Below are positions 36,441 through 45,286 of a DNA stretch of 64,000 nt, piece by piece. A program made the position numbers and the translations under genes. Source of the stretch: Salmonirosea aquatica (GTDB lineage Bacteria; Bacteroidota; Bacteroidia; Cytophagales; Spirosomataceae); the NCBI RefSeq assembly GCF_009296315.1, contig NZ_WHLY01000002.1, positions 1,178,001 through 1,242,000 on the forward strand, given 5' to 3'. Numbering within the stretch: position 1 is the stretch's first letter; every line of letters begins with the position of its first letter. The notes beneath the pieces were generated by a model. The model was not told the origin of the DNA and searched no databases. It saw nothing but the letters and a program-made list of their open reading frames with translations.

Positions 36441-36479
36441 CGAAAAAGGAAGAGCGAACGCTCTTCCTTTTTTCGTTTT
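36441..36479. terminator. Intrinsic terminator between convergent genes
   Basis: The arms 36441-36456 and 36459-36475 (AAAAAGGAAGAGCG with its complement) pair almost completely, with A-rich and T-rich outer ends. It can end transcription of the 36120 gene and of the convergent phosphoesterase gene that stops at 36497. Confidence 0.85.
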
Positions 36480-36496
36480 TTGGTATACGACCCATA

Positions 36497-37390
36497 TTAA
36501 CGCCACTTGAGCGAAACCGTTTTTTCATCGTCCTTCCTGTTACCGGCAAAAGCGTGCAGCGTGAGTTCGGCCCCCTCTTTGCGAAACTTACCCGATAGCC
36601 AGCCCACGGGCTCCTCATCCGCGAAATTATAACCTACCGCGGGTTGATTGACCAAATGAATGCCATCCAGGGTACTGTACTTGTACTCATGCGAATGGCC
36701 ATAAAACACGGCTTTCACTTGCCGATGAGGCTGGATGATCTGAAAAAACTTGTCCGTATCCAGCAAGGCACTGTCCGCATCTGACAGGGTGTGGTGCACA
36801 AAAAGCACTGTCGGCTTAGTATACGACTGTTTAAGGTACTCTCCCAGCCAGGTACGCTGGCTTTGCCCCAGCAGTCCGGGCGTTTTGTTCGTGAACAGCA
36901 GCGAGTCGAGCAGTACGAAGCGGGTAGTGGGCTGTTCGATCACCAGTACGCGTTTGTCTTTCAAATCCTGCATTTCTTTGGGAGTCGAAAAAACTTCCAG
37001 GATATTTTCACGGTGGTCGTGGTTGCCCAGTGTCATGTAGATGGGCTTCTGGCTGGCTAGCGGAGTCAGCAGCCCTTTGGCTTGCTGATAATCGGCTTTC
37101 TCGCCGGTCAGGCGAGCGACATCGCCGTTGATTAGCACGGCATCAGGACGGGCCGCCAGTACCTGGGGTACCACAGTCTGCAGGTTTTTGAATGGAAAGA
37201 AACCCCGGTATTCATTTTGGGGATCTTCGGAAACGTGGGTATCCGACAGCAGGGCCAGCAATGTTTCATCGGCTTTGCCAGCTCCCAGAACGGAAGTCAG
37301 GCCCATTCCGTAGGCGGTCAATACACTTGCTGCCTGGGCGGATGATTTCAGAAAAGTACGTCGGCCGTGGTTATAAAAAATCTGGGGCAT
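36497..37390 (-). CDS. Tat-exported metallophosphoesterase
   Basis: From ATG at 37390 the protein is 297 residues, with a twin-arginine signal (GRRTFLKSSAQAAS). The calcineurin-like site follows: LLALLSDTHVSED (DxH), VLINGDVARL (GD), MTLGNHDHRENI (GNHD), LFVHHTLSD (H), and FYGHSHEYKY (GHxH). All five motif groups are present, so it should be an active phosphodiesterase or phosphomonoesterase outside the cytoplasm. The longer frame from 37408 is less likely. The substrate is unknown. Confidence 0.92.
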   Translation of the reverse strand: MPQIFYNHGRRTFLKSSAQAASVLTAYGMGLTSVLGAGKADETLLALLSDTHVSEDPQNEYRGFFPFKNLQTVVPQVLAARPDAVLINGDVARLTGEKADYQQAKGLLTPLASQKPIYMTLGNHDHRENILEVFSTPKEMQDLKDKRVLVIEQPTTRFVLLDSLLFTNKTPGLLGQSQRTWLGEYLKQSYTKPTVLFVHHTLSDADSALLDTDKFFQIIQPHRQVKAVFYGHSHEYKYSTLDGIHLVNQPAVGYNFADEEPVGWLSGKFRKEGAELTLHAFAGNRKDDEKTVSLKWR

Positions 37391-37537
37391 GATTTCGAGA
37401 GGTAGCACTAACTAAGAAACTATACTTAAAAGTGTATTTCCGCCCATTACTACTACCTGCACAATCGTTAATGCTGCCTGTCTGGCAATCTTGAGAGATT
37501 CTTTTAAATTTACCCAAAAACCAAGATCAGCATTTCC

Positions 37538-39805
37538 ATGAAGCCTACTTTACTCAGCACCCTCCGTAGCTTTTCCCTTGTCTGCATCCTGCTGGTGGCC
37601 TGCCACGCGCTTGTCCATGGACAGGGACGGCTGGAGGACTACCAGCGGGCCGAAAAATTAAAAAAGCAATTGAAAGACAACGTGTACCATGCCCCCCAGG
37701 CTATGGCGTGGTCGGCAAGTGGGAAATGGCTCTGGTACGCGATCCAGACACCACGTGGCAAAGAGTACATGGCGGTCAATCCGGCCAAAAAGCAACGGCT
37801 GGTGGCTTTTGATCATGAAAAACTGGCCAATAAACTTTCGGAACTGACGCAGTCGAAAATCGATCCCTACAACCTACCCCTTGCACGACTTGCCTACATC
37901 CAGGACGACCGGGAAATCGAGTTCAGGGCTGAGCGTTTCACCTGGACCTATAACCTGGCCAATAACAGCCTTACCAAAAAAGACCCGATTCCTACCGATG
38001 AACGCCGTTACTGGGCCAACAGCGACGACGAAAAGTCGGCCAAACCCGTGTTCTCGCCCGACAGTACCCGCACAGCCTACATAAAAAACCACAACCTATA
38101 CGTACGTACTGAAAAGACGCAGGAAGAAAGCCAGCTCAGTTTCGATGGTTCGGAAGGTGAGTATTATTCGGGCTACGTGCGCTGGTCACCGGATTCAAAA
38201 AAGCTCGTGACCAACAAAATCCGTCCTAACGAAAAGCACCTCATTTATTTCGTGCGCTCCTCACCCGACGACCAGCTCCAGCCCAAACTTGAAAACCGGG
38301 AGTACCTTAAACCTGGTGATGCCTTGCCCGTGCGGAGGCCGCAGCTCTTTTGGGTAGAAGAGAAAAAGCACCTGTCCATCGACGACGCGCTATTTGCGCA
38401 GCAATACAGCCTCTCACGGATGGAATGGCGTGAGGACAGCCGCGCCTTCACATTCGAGTATAACCAACGCGGGCATCAGCTCTATCGGGTGCTGGAAGTA
38501 AACGCCGCCGATGGTACCATCCAGCCTTTGATCGAGGAAAAAAGTCCGACTTTCATCGATTACAGCGGCAAACGTTTTCGCCAGGATATAGCCGATGGCA
38601 AAGAGATTATATGGGCGTCGGAACGCGATGGCTGGAATCACCTGTACCTATACGATGGTACCTCTGGACAGGTAAAAAATCAGATTACCCGGGGCAACTG
38701 GGTGGTGCGGAATGTCATACACGTCGATGAGAAAAAGCGTACCATTCTGTTTGCCGCCGGAAGCGTCAACCCGCAGCAGGACCCCTACTTTGTTCAGTAC
38801 TTTCGCATCAATTTCGATGGTTCGGGTCTGACTGCCCTGACGACCGAAGACGCCAATCACGCCGCCACGTTCTCGCCCGATTTTGCCTATTTTGTGGATA
38901 GCTACTCCCGCGTGGATCTGCCGCCGGTGACGGTACTGCGGCGTAGTACCGATGGTTCGGTGGTGATGGAACTCGAAAAGGCCGATGCGTCGGAATGGAC
39001 GAAGGTAGGCTGGCGGGCGCCTGAATCGTTTGTGGCCAAGGGTCGCGATGGCAAGACCGACATCTGGGGGATCATTATTCGCCCCACGAATTTTGATTCG
39101 ACCAAAAGGTACCCCGTCATCGAGAATATCTACGCGGGTCCGCACAGTGCCTTCGCTCCGAAGTCGTTCATGACCAACAACCGCTCCATGTTCGAGCTGG
39201 CCGAGCTGGGATTCATCGTGGTGCAGCTCGACGGTATGGGTACCTCGCAACGCTCCAAAGCTTTCCACAACGTGTGCTGGCAGAACCTGAAAGATGCAGG
39301 TCTACCCGACCGGATGCTGTGGATGCAGGCTGCGGCCAAAAAGTACCCCTACCTGGATCTCGACCGTGTGGGGATTTATGGTACTTCGGCCGGCGGGCAA
39401 AGCTCCACCGGCGCGCTACTGTTCTATCCTGATTTTTATAAGGTAGGCGTATCCTCCTGCGGCTGCCACGACAATCGCATGGATAAAATATGGTGGAACG
39501 AGCAATGGATGGGGTACCCCATTGGTCCACATTACGCCGATTGTTCCAATGTGACTCACGCGGCCAATTTGAAAGGAAAACTGCTGCTGATTCTGGGTGA
39601 GGTGGACGACAATGTCGATCCTGCCTCTACGATGCAGTTGGTCAATGCCCTGGTGAAAGCCGATAAGGACTTTGATTTTTTGATGGTACCCAATATGGCG
39701 CACTCCTCCGGGGGCGAATACGGTGAACGCAAGCGGCGCGACTTCTTCGTAAGGCACTTAATGGGCGTGGAACCTCCCGCCTGGACTAGCTTGTCGCAAG
39801 AATAG
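37538..39805 (+). CDS. Secreted S9 family prolyl oligopeptidase/dipeptidyl peptidase
   Basis: This 755-residue protein has a signal peptide (ending LVHGQ), a long beta-propeller region (about residues 50-500) and an alpha/beta-hydrolase domain at the C-terminus. The catalytic Ser is residue 617 in IYGTSAGGQSS, with the Asp in LGEVDDNVDPAS and the His in MVPNMAHSSGGEYG. This is the DPP IV-like branch, which cleaves dipeptides after proline in the periplasm. GCGCHD-type cysteines (VSSCGCHDNR) near the active site are an extra detail. Confidence 0.93.
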   Translation: MKPTLLSTLRSFSLVCILLVACHALVHGQGRLEDYQRAEKLKKQLKDNVYHAPQAMAWSASGKWLWYAIQTPRGKEYMAVNPAKKQRLVAFDHEKLANKLSELTQSKIDPYNLPLARLAYIQDDREIEFRAERFTWTYNLANNSLTKKDPIPTDERRYWANSDDEKSAKPVFSPDSTRTAYIKNHNLYVRTEKTQEESQLSFDGSEGEYYSGYVRWSPDSKKLVTNKIRPNEKHLIYFVRSSPDDQLQPKLENREYLKPGDALPVRRPQLFWVEEKKHLSIDDALFAQQYSLSRMEWREDSRAFTFEYNQRGHQLYRVLEVNAADGTIQPLIEEKSPTFIDYSGKRFRQDIADGKEIIWASERDGWNHLYLYDGTSGQVKNQITRGNWVVRNVIHVDEKKRTILFAAGSVNPQQDPYFVQYFRINFDGSGLTALTTEDANHAATFSPDFAYFVDSYSRVDLPPVTVLRRSTDGSVVMELEKADASEWTKVGWRAPESFVAKGRDGKTDIWGIIIRPTNFDSTKRYPVIENIYAGPHSAFAPKSFMTNNRSMFELAELGFIVVQLDGMGTSQRSKAFHNVCWQNLKDAGLPDRMLWMQAAAKKYPYLDLDRVGIYGTSAGGQSSTGALLFYPDFYKVGVSSCGCHDNRMDKIWWNEQWMGYPIGPHYADCSNVTHAANLKGKLLLILGEVDDNVDPASTMQLVNALVKADKDFDFLMVPNMAHSSGGEYGERKRRDFFVRHLMGVEPPAWTSLSQE

Positions 39806-40036
39806 CGGCATCGCATATCTCTTTTATTCCCCCTTTATTATATCGTAAAATATCCTGCTTTCAATTCTCTTTTGGGTTATGTTTCGGTAAATGGGGTACC
39901 CTTTAAGGAATCAGAGCTGATAGGAGGATTTTATTTCATCGGATTAGTAAATTACAGCGGCAGCGTTATTCCTGCTTTACTGCTCAACATCATCCAGGAA
40001 CAGACCGAGGTCTAGCGTTATTTTTAAGATTATAAA
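39806..40036 (+). other. Intergenic stretch with an in-frame open extension after the S9 stop
   Basis: After the TAG at 39803-39805 the same frame stays open for 69 codons to a TAG at 40013-40015, reading for example LLGYVSVNGVPFKESELIGG. It has no good start codon and is AT-rich. I take it as chance or a decayed remnant, not a gene. Nothing else is visible before the terminator at 40037. Confidence 0.3.
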
Positions 40037-40086
40037 ACGGGGCGGAAAGATCATTGTGCGTATGATCTTTCCGTCCCGTTCTGTTT
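40037..40086 (+). terminator. Intrinsic terminator behind the S9 peptidase gene
   Basis: The arms 40037-40054 and 40062-40079 pair over 18 bases with one G-T wobble around a 7-base loop, followed by TCTGTTTT. The remaining 120 bases to the next gene are AT-rich and must contain its promoter, but no exact consensus boxes are seen. Confidence 0.85.
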
Positions 40087-40209
40087 TCAAAACAGGGTAG
40101 ATTATTCTTTTATAACTAGCTTTATTTTAGTCACTAAGAAATATGAAAACTTATTAAACATATCTTTACTTTTTCTGTTTCCCTTATCATACTAAACACG
40201 AATCTACCT

Positions 40210-41037
40210 ATGAAAACTATCTCCAAACTCTTCCCTCTACTAGCTCTGATCGCCCTCTTCACAGCCTGCCAGGATCATGATTTAGGCGGCAACATTATCA
40301 CGCAGAATGACCTACCCCTGAGTACCTTTCAGGAACCCGGCCAGATCAATAGTCCGGCTACCGGCAACGCCATTGTTTCCTATGATAAGAGCACGAGGGT
40401 GTTGACCTACATCGTGTCGTTCAGCAACCTTACGAGTGCTCCCACGATGGGCCATATTCACGGCAGTGCCCCGCGTGGTACCAATGCTCCGGTGTTGTTC
40501 CCCTTCACCGGCATCCCCAACGCTACATCAGGTACCGTGAATGGTACGGCTACGCTAACAGCGGCGCAGGAAACTGATCTTCTGAACGGGCTTTTTTACT
40601 TCAATTTCCACACGGCGGCCTATCCTGCTGGCGAAATTCGGGGACAGATCGAATTTTATAATCTGAGCTTTAATGTCAGCAAAAAGGGAATACCGCTGAG
40701 CGGTGATCAGGAAGTACCTGCCAAACCAGGTTCCGGTACTGGCAGCGGCGATGTTTCTTACAACAAAAACACCAAGCGGCTGAGCTACTACGTGACGTAC
40801 AGTAACCTGTCGGGCAATCCGACGATGGGTCACATTCATGGCAACGCTGCTCGGGGCGCCAACGCCCCCGTTCTGTTCCCCTTCTCGGGCCTCCCGGCTT
40901 CTACCTCCGGTGCGGTAAATGGTTCGGTCGTCCTGACAGCCGCGCAGGAGGCCGATCTGATGAATGGCTTGTACTATTTCAATTTTCATACGGCCACCAA
41001 TCCGGGCGGAGAAATCCGCGGGCAAATCGAATTATAA
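40210..41037 (+). CDS. Lipoprotein with two CHRD domains
   Basis: This 275-residue protein starts with a lipoprotein signal (LIALFTACQDHD; Cys about residue 20). Two CHRD domains follow, residues about 38-148 and 160-275. They repeat the same landmarks: PTMGHIHGSAPRGTNAPVLF and PTMGHIHGNAARGANAPVLF, then LTAAQETDLLNGLFYFNFHT and LTAAQEADLMNGLYYFNFHT, and a closing GEIRGQI. CHRD domains were named from chordin; in bacteria their role is unknown, and they sit on the cell surface or in the periplasm. The gene stands alone. Confidence 0.92.
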   Translation: MKTISKLFPLLALIALFTACQDHDLGGNIITQNDLPLSTFQEPGQINSPATGNAIVSYDKSTRVLTYIVSFSNLTSAPTMGHIHGSAPRGTNAPVLFPFTGIPNATSGTVNGTATLTAAQETDLLNGLFYFNFHTAAYPAGEIRGQIEFYNLSFNVSKKGIPLSGDQEVPAKPGSGTGSGDVSYNKNTKRLSYYVTYSNLSGNPTMGHIHGNAARGANAPVLFPFSGLPASTSGAVNGSVVLTAAQEADLMNGLYYFNFHTATNPGGEIRGQIEL

Positions 41038-41055
41038 CTCCTTTAATATATTTTT

Positions 41056-41100
41056 AGAGCAGGCCATCTCCCGGATCGCGGGAGATGGCCTGCTCTTCTC
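41056..41100 (+). terminator. Intrinsic terminator behind the CHRD gene
   Basis: The arms 41056-41073 and 41079-41096 form a perfect 18-bp stem around a 5-base loop, followed by TCTCATTTTC. It is GC-rich and very stable. Confidence 0.88.
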
Positions 41101-41161
41101 ATTTTCGGTTAGCAGGGGGTACCTGGGCCCATTTTAATCCCATCGGGCAGGACTGGCAAAG

Positions 41162-41193
41162 TTTGACATTCAAGGCCGATTTGCGTATTTTTG
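41162..41193 (+). promoter_or_regulatory. Consensus Bacteroidota promoter with a long leader
   Basis: TTTG at 41162-41165, a 20-base spacer, and TATTTTTG at 41186-41193 match the consensus completely. The next gene starts at 41412, so the leader would be about 210 bases long. That leader (41200-41411) holds GGTACC near its start and a C/T-rich middle. I cannot fold a known riboswitch in it, and the short open frame within it lacks coding character. Confidence 0.7.
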
Positions 41194-41411
41194 TATAAAT
41201 CAGGGGTACCTCCCGTCTCGCCAAGCAGCATTTATTTTTGTTTTTTCATCTGTTTGGGCAAACCTCCTTTTCCTTGGCAATGTTTTGTGGGTGATTCTAT
41301 CGTTTTTGCTCGATCTTATACGATACGTTTTACCCCTTCGTCTGCCAGCACGGTCATGATCCACGCGGGACGTTTTTTCCAACATACCCATCAATAATTC
41401 AGAATTCATTT

Positions 41412-42974
41412 ATGAAAATAATAAACAGAGAACTCGTCGAAGAAGATTACAAAGACCTGAAGGCCGCCATGATCGAAGCCTACCAGGGTATTGGCGGTGA
41501 GTACTGGCGTAAGGATAAAATTGATTCACTGCTGGGCAAATTTCCCGAAGGGCAAATTTGTGTGGAAGTGGACGGCAAAGTAGTAGCCGTGGCACTGTCG
41601 ATTATTATCAAATACGACAAATTCGGAGACGAACATACCTACGCGGAAGTAACGGGCGACTATACTTTCAAAACCCACGATCCCAAGGGCGATGTGCTAT
41701 ATGGCATCGAGGTGTTCGTGCATCCCGAGTACCGCGACATGCGCCTGGGTCGCCGCCTTTACGACGCCCGCAAGGAGTTATGCGAGCGGCTCAATCTGCG
41801 AAGCATTGTGGCCGGAGGCCGGATTCCGAACTACAATACGTACGCCCACGAGTTGACTCCCAAGGAATACATCGATAAAGTTAAACGACGTGAACTGTAC
41901 GATCCGACGCTGACTTTCCAGCTGGCCAATGACTTTCACGTGCGCAAGGTACTCAACAGCTACCTACCCGGCGATACCGAATCGAAGGACTATGCTACCC
42001 TGCTGGAATGGAACAACATCTATTTCCAACCCGGCAAGAAGCGAACCAACCCTTCGGACTCGATTATCCGCATTGGGGTAGTACAGTGGCAGATGCGCCT
42101 CTTCAAGGATGTAAACGCCTTCTTCGAGCAGGTAGAGTTCTTTGTGGATGCCGTGAGTTCCTACAAGGCTGATTTTATCCAGTTTCCTGAGTTCTTCAAC
42201 ATGCCGCTGCTCGAACAGTTCAACGACATGCCCGAACCCCAGGCGGTCCGTAAACTGGCCGACTATACCGATGTGGTGCGAAAGAAAATGCAGGAGTTCG
42301 CCATATCTTACAATGTCAATATTGTGGGAGGCAGCATGCCTTTGGTCGAGGACGACAAGCTGTACAATGCTGCCTACCTCTACCGCCGCGATGGCACGAG
42401 CGAGGAATTTCGTAAAATCCACATTACCCCCAACGAGGTACGCCACTACGGTATGGTAGGTGGCGATGAGGTACGGGTGTTCGATACCGACTGCGGCAAG
42501 ATCGGGATTGTAATTTGCTACGACGTGGAATTCCCCGAGCTGAGCCGCCTGCTGGCCCGGCAGGGTATGGAAATCCTGTTTGTACCCTTCCTGACTGATA
42601 CCCAGAACGGCTACATGCGCGTACGAAACTGTGCGATGGCGCGGGCCATCGAGAACGAATGCTATGTGGCCATTTCGGGCTGTGTGGGTAACCTACCCCG
42701 CGTCGAGAATATGGATATCCACTACGCGCAGTCGGCGGTGTTTACGCCGTCGGACTTCCAGTTTCCCACCAACACGATCAAGGCCGAAGCTACCGCGAAT
42801 ACCGAGATCATGCTGATCGTGGATGTGGACCTATTGCAATTGAAAGAATTGCATGAGCACGGGTCGGTACAGATTATGAAAGACCGCCGCACCGATCTCT
42901 ACGACGTGGTGATGCGTAAGAAGTCCAAGCCTAAACCTAAAGTCGTGCTAGCGACCGAAGGAGTGGCCGAGTAA
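41412..42974 (+). CDS. GNAT acetyltransferase fused to a carbon-nitrogen hydrolase
   Basis: This 520-residue protein is a known two-domain type. The N-terminal ~200 residues form a GNAT domain (GIEVFVHPEYRDMRLGRRLY, NLRSIVAGGRIPNY). From about residue 225 a nitrilase-superfamily domain follows, with catalytic Glu260 (IQFPEFFNMP), Lys335 (FRKIHITPNE) and Cys369 (GIVICYDVEFPEL). The hydrolase part should cleave an amide or nitrile-type bond, and the GNAT part should acetylate an amine. The substrate is not known. A strong promoter lies far upstream and a terminator directly follows. Confidence 0.93.
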   Translation: MKIINRELVEEDYKDLKAAMIEAYQGIGGEYWRKDKIDSLLGKFPEGQICVEVDGKVVAVALSIIIKYDKFGDEHTYAEVTGDYTFKTHDPKGDVLYGIEVFVHPEYRDMRLGRRLYDARKELCERLNLRSIVAGGRIPNYNTYAHELTPKEYIDKVKRRELYDPTLTFQLANDFHVRKVLNSYLPGDTESKDYATLLEWNNIYFQPGKKRTNPSDSIIRIGVVQWQMRLFKDVNAFFEQVEFFVDAVSSYKADFIQFPEFFNMPLLEQFNDMPEPQAVRKLADYTDVVRKKMQEFAISYNVNIVGGSMPLVEDDKLYNAAYLYRRDGTSEEFRKIHITPNEVRHYGMVGGDEVRVFDTDCGKIGIVICYDVEFPELSRLLARQGMEILFVPFLTDTQNGYMRVRNCAMARAIENECYVAISGCVGNLPRVENMDIHYAQSAVFTPSDFQFPTNTIKAEATANTEIMLIVDVDLLQLKELHEHGSVQIMKDRRTDLYDVVMRKKSKPKPKVVLATEGVAE

Positions 42975-42997
42975 TTCTTTGATTAGCAATGTGGTGC

Positions 42998-43032
42998 AAA
43001 AAGGAGGGAAATAGTTTTCCCTCCTTTTTTTG
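42998..43032 (+). terminator. Intrinsic terminator behind the GNAT-nitrilase gene
   Basis: AAAAGGAGGGAAA and TTTCCCTCCTTTT form a 13-bp stem with a 4-base loop, followed by a T-run. Directly behind it, TATATTTG at 43033-43040 could be the -7 box of the next gene, although no upstream box fits. Confidence 0.85.
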
Positions 43033-43069
43033 TATATTTGTGAAAGGCATCCTTTTAAATACTTTGGCT

Positions 43070-43732
43070 ATGAAAAATTTTATCTGTCTGTTTGTCGCCT
43101 TGATCACTGCGCCCACCTGGGCGCAGAAAGAAATCGCCTACGATTCCATTACCGACATTCACCGCTACGAATATCGGGCCGAACTATACGACTACCGCCT
43201 CAATGGTCAGCAGAACAGCTACCGTACGGTAGCCATCAAGGGTTCGCCCTTTCTGTTTAACAAATGGCAACAGGGTAGCATTCCTTATCGGAACAATCGG
43301 TCGCTGGCTCTGTTAATTAACTACAATGTTATGGAGGATTACGCCGTCGTAAGTCTGGCCGACGGTGAGAAACAGATTTACCCTGAATCGTTCATGATCA
43401 ACGACCTGACGTTCGTACGGGTAAAGAGTCAATATTATCAAGCCCTGTACGATGGCAAAACCAAACTACTGCGCCGCTATACCGCCCGGCTCGATCCGGT
43501 AGAGCGCAATGGCTATAATGAAAACGTACAGTACGACTACGAATACACCAAGGGCGATGACCTTTTCCTGCAAAGCCTCGATGGGTCACTCGTGCCGATA
43601 AAGCTCAACGAAAGGAGTCTGCTTGCTAAATTGTCGGATCAGCGGGGAGCCCGCAATATCGTGCAGGAGCAGAAACTGAACCTACGTTCGGAGAAAGATG
43701 TCATTGCTTTGTTAACCAAACTGGAGCAGTAG
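43070..43732 (+). CDS. Exported protein of unknown function
   Basis: From ATG at 43070 the protein is 220 residues with a clear signal peptide (MKNFICLFVALITAPTWAQ). The mature part is beta-rich and repeats Tyr- and Arg-containing strands (YEYRAELYDYRLNGQQNSYR, YQALYDGKTKLLRRYTARLD), ending in a helical segment. It resembles generic Bacteroidota periplasmic proteins, but I do not know a family. The longer frame from 42989 is in the terminator and not real. It is convergent with the next gene. Confidence 0.75.
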   Translation: MKNFICLFVALITAPTWAQKEIAYDSITDIHRYEYRAELYDYRLNGQQNSYRTVAIKGSPFLFNKWQQGSIPYRNNRSLALLINYNVMEDYAVVSLADGEKQIYPESFMINDLTFVRVKSQYYQALYDGKTKLLRRYTARLDPVERNGYNENVQYDYEYTKGDDLFLQSLDGSLVPIKLNERSLLAKLSDQRGARNIVQEQKLNLRSEKDVIALLTKLEQ

Positions 43733-43747
43733 TTCGTTACCCATTCT

Positions 43748-44623
43748 CTACCTGATCAGATTGAGCGCCCGTCCGGCTTCCAGGGGCCGGTCGGTCGAAA
43801 GGACATCAGCGCCATTCTCCACAAACCGGCGGTAGGTACCATCGCCCCGGGCTTCGGCCATGCCATCCAGATTACCCAAGGTACCCAGAATCGTCATGAT
43901 CTTTTTTTTGTGTAGGAACTCGTAGAGGTCCGCCGGGGGTTCGCGGGTACCCACGAAGGCAATCATACGGTTGTCGGGAATGCCCGCCGCGTGCAGGCGG
44001 TCGTACTCCTCCCGATTTCGGATGGTAACCGAAATCATCAGTCGGCGGTCCAGGCGATGCACGAGTTCGGCCTGAGTGGCGGTGTAGGTAATAATCGCGG
44101 CGTAGTTTTCAGCTTTGGCATTTTGCACAGCTTCCACTACCCAGCGGTAGGGTACGTCTTTCTTGACGTCCAGCGTGTAGATAACTTTTCCATTCCCCCA
44201 TTTCAACACTTCATCCAGCGTGGGAATGCGGTACTTGGTAGCAACACCACGGTGATCTTCCAGAAAAAGCGTTTGGGCGTAGGTCCAGGTCTGCTCGCTG
44301 ACTTTGCCGGTACCGGTACTCGTGCGCTCGTAGGTGTCGTCATGCATCATCAGCAGTATACTATCCTTCGTAATAGAAATATCGCACTCGATGACAACGG
44401 GCATCTGTCGGGCCAGGTAGCCGAACGATTCGAGGCAATTTTCGGGATAGCCCGCATAGGTACCCCCGCCCCGGTGGGCGCTGATTATGGGGGTTTTATG
44501 GCTGCTGTATTGAAGATAATTCGATAAGTTATTGATCAGCAAATGATTGCGGGATGAACATCCGCATATTCCCGCTACCAAGCCGACTACAACGGCGCCC
44601 CATTTGACAAATTTCACTCCCAA
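43748..44623 (-). CDS. Glycerophosphodiester phosphodiesterase family lipoprotein
   Basis: This 291-residue protein has a lipoprotein signal (VGLVAGICGCSSRN) and the GDPD TIM-barrel motifs: SAHRGGGTYAGYPENCLESF (catalytic HR and the acidic EN pair), VVIECDISITKDSILLMMHD with the second catalytic His, and later TLDEVLKWGNGKVIYTLDVK. Such enzymes cleave glycerophosphodiesters to glycerol-3-phosphate and an alcohol in the periplasm. The C-terminus (NGADVLSTDRPLEAGRAL) is also typical. It is transcribed alone toward the 43070 gene. Confidence 0.92.
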   Translation of the reverse strand: MGVKFVKWGAVVVGLVAGICGCSSRNHLLINNLSNYLQYSSHKTPIISAHRGGGTYAGYPENCLESFGYLARQMPVVIECDISITKDSILLMMHDDTYERTSTGTGKVSEQTWTYAQTLFLEDHRGVATKYRIPTLDEVLKWGNGKVIYTLDVKKDVPYRWVVEAVQNAKAENYAAIITYTATQAELVHRLDRRLMISVTIRNREEYDRLHAAGIPDNRMIAFVGTREPPADLYEFLHKKKIMTILGTLGNLDGMAEARGDGTYRRFVENGADVLSTDRPLEAGRALNLIR

Positions 44624-44833
44624 TTGTATTACGGTTGTACCACACTTGACTACCAGTCCAACGACCGGGCCGACAAGTTCGTATGCCTTTAAATTACTAT
44701 TCTCCCCTTTCTACACCACTCATCCTTTCAATTTTCCGTTCCTGTACTTTGTATTACATAGTACCTTCCTATACCCCACCTTTGTAGAGTCAATAACGAC
44801 AAATATTAGCCAAAACTTAAAAAACAAAAAGCC

Positions 44834-45214
44834 ATGAAAAATTCATTCAAATCCCTTATCTGCGCTTTGGCGCTTGGTACTACAGTAGCATTTGCCGGTC
44901 CTGGCGAAAGCGCTAAAAAACCCACCACCTTCGCTACGGTGATTTACAAAAACATCGACGGGGGCATCAACGTCAACGTCGAGAAAAAAGGACTCGCCAC
45001 GGCCGCCGTGATCATTACCAACGCCAAGGGCGACGTGCTGGCTCGTGAAGGCATCGGCCGCAAGCAAATGAAAACCGCCATCAAGTTCAACCTGAAAGAC
45101 CTGAACGATGGTGAATACAAAGTGATGGTAGCCAGCAAAGGCGAAGAAGTAGTGAAAGAATTCTCCATCACCAGCGAAAAATCGGTAATCGAGCGCACAC
45201 TGACGTTCGAGTAA
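44834..45214 (+). CDS. Small exported Ig-like protein of unknown function
   Basis: This 126-residue protein has a signal peptide (hydrophobic to FAGPGES) and a compact beta-sandwich pattern: GGINVNVEKKGLATAAVIIT, REGIGRKQMKTAIKF, LNDGEYKVMVASKGEEVVKE and SVIERTLTFE. It looks like one fibronectin- or secretion-tail-like domain, shorter than a T9SS C-terminal tail carrier. The gene has a C/T-rich upstream region and a strong terminator, suggesting a well-expressed single gene. Confidence 0.75.
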   Translation: MKNSFKSLICALALGTTVAFAGPGESAKKPTTFATVIYKNIDGGINVNVEKKGLATAAVIITNAKGDVLAREGIGRKQMKTAIKFNLKDLNDGEYKVMVASKGEEVVKEFSITSEKSVIERTLTFE

Positions 45215-45253
45215 TCCAACAACTTTTAAAGGGTATAGTGAGAAATAGTGACG

Positions 45254-45283
45254 AATCGGGAGGGGCCATTACCCCTCCCGATT
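45254..45283. terminator. Intrinsic terminator between convergent genes
   Basis: The arms 45254-45265 (AATCGGGAGGGG) and 45272-45283 pair perfectly with a 6-base loop and are followed by a T-run. It ends the 44834 transcript and lies directly at the stop of leuS on the other strand. Confidence 0.88.
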
Positions 45284-45286
45284 TTT

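Noticed and set aside
41191-41397. A 68-codon frame in the leader of the GNAT-nitrilase gene
   Set aside because: It starts with TTG inside the -7 region and has no coding character; an upstream peptide cannot be supported.
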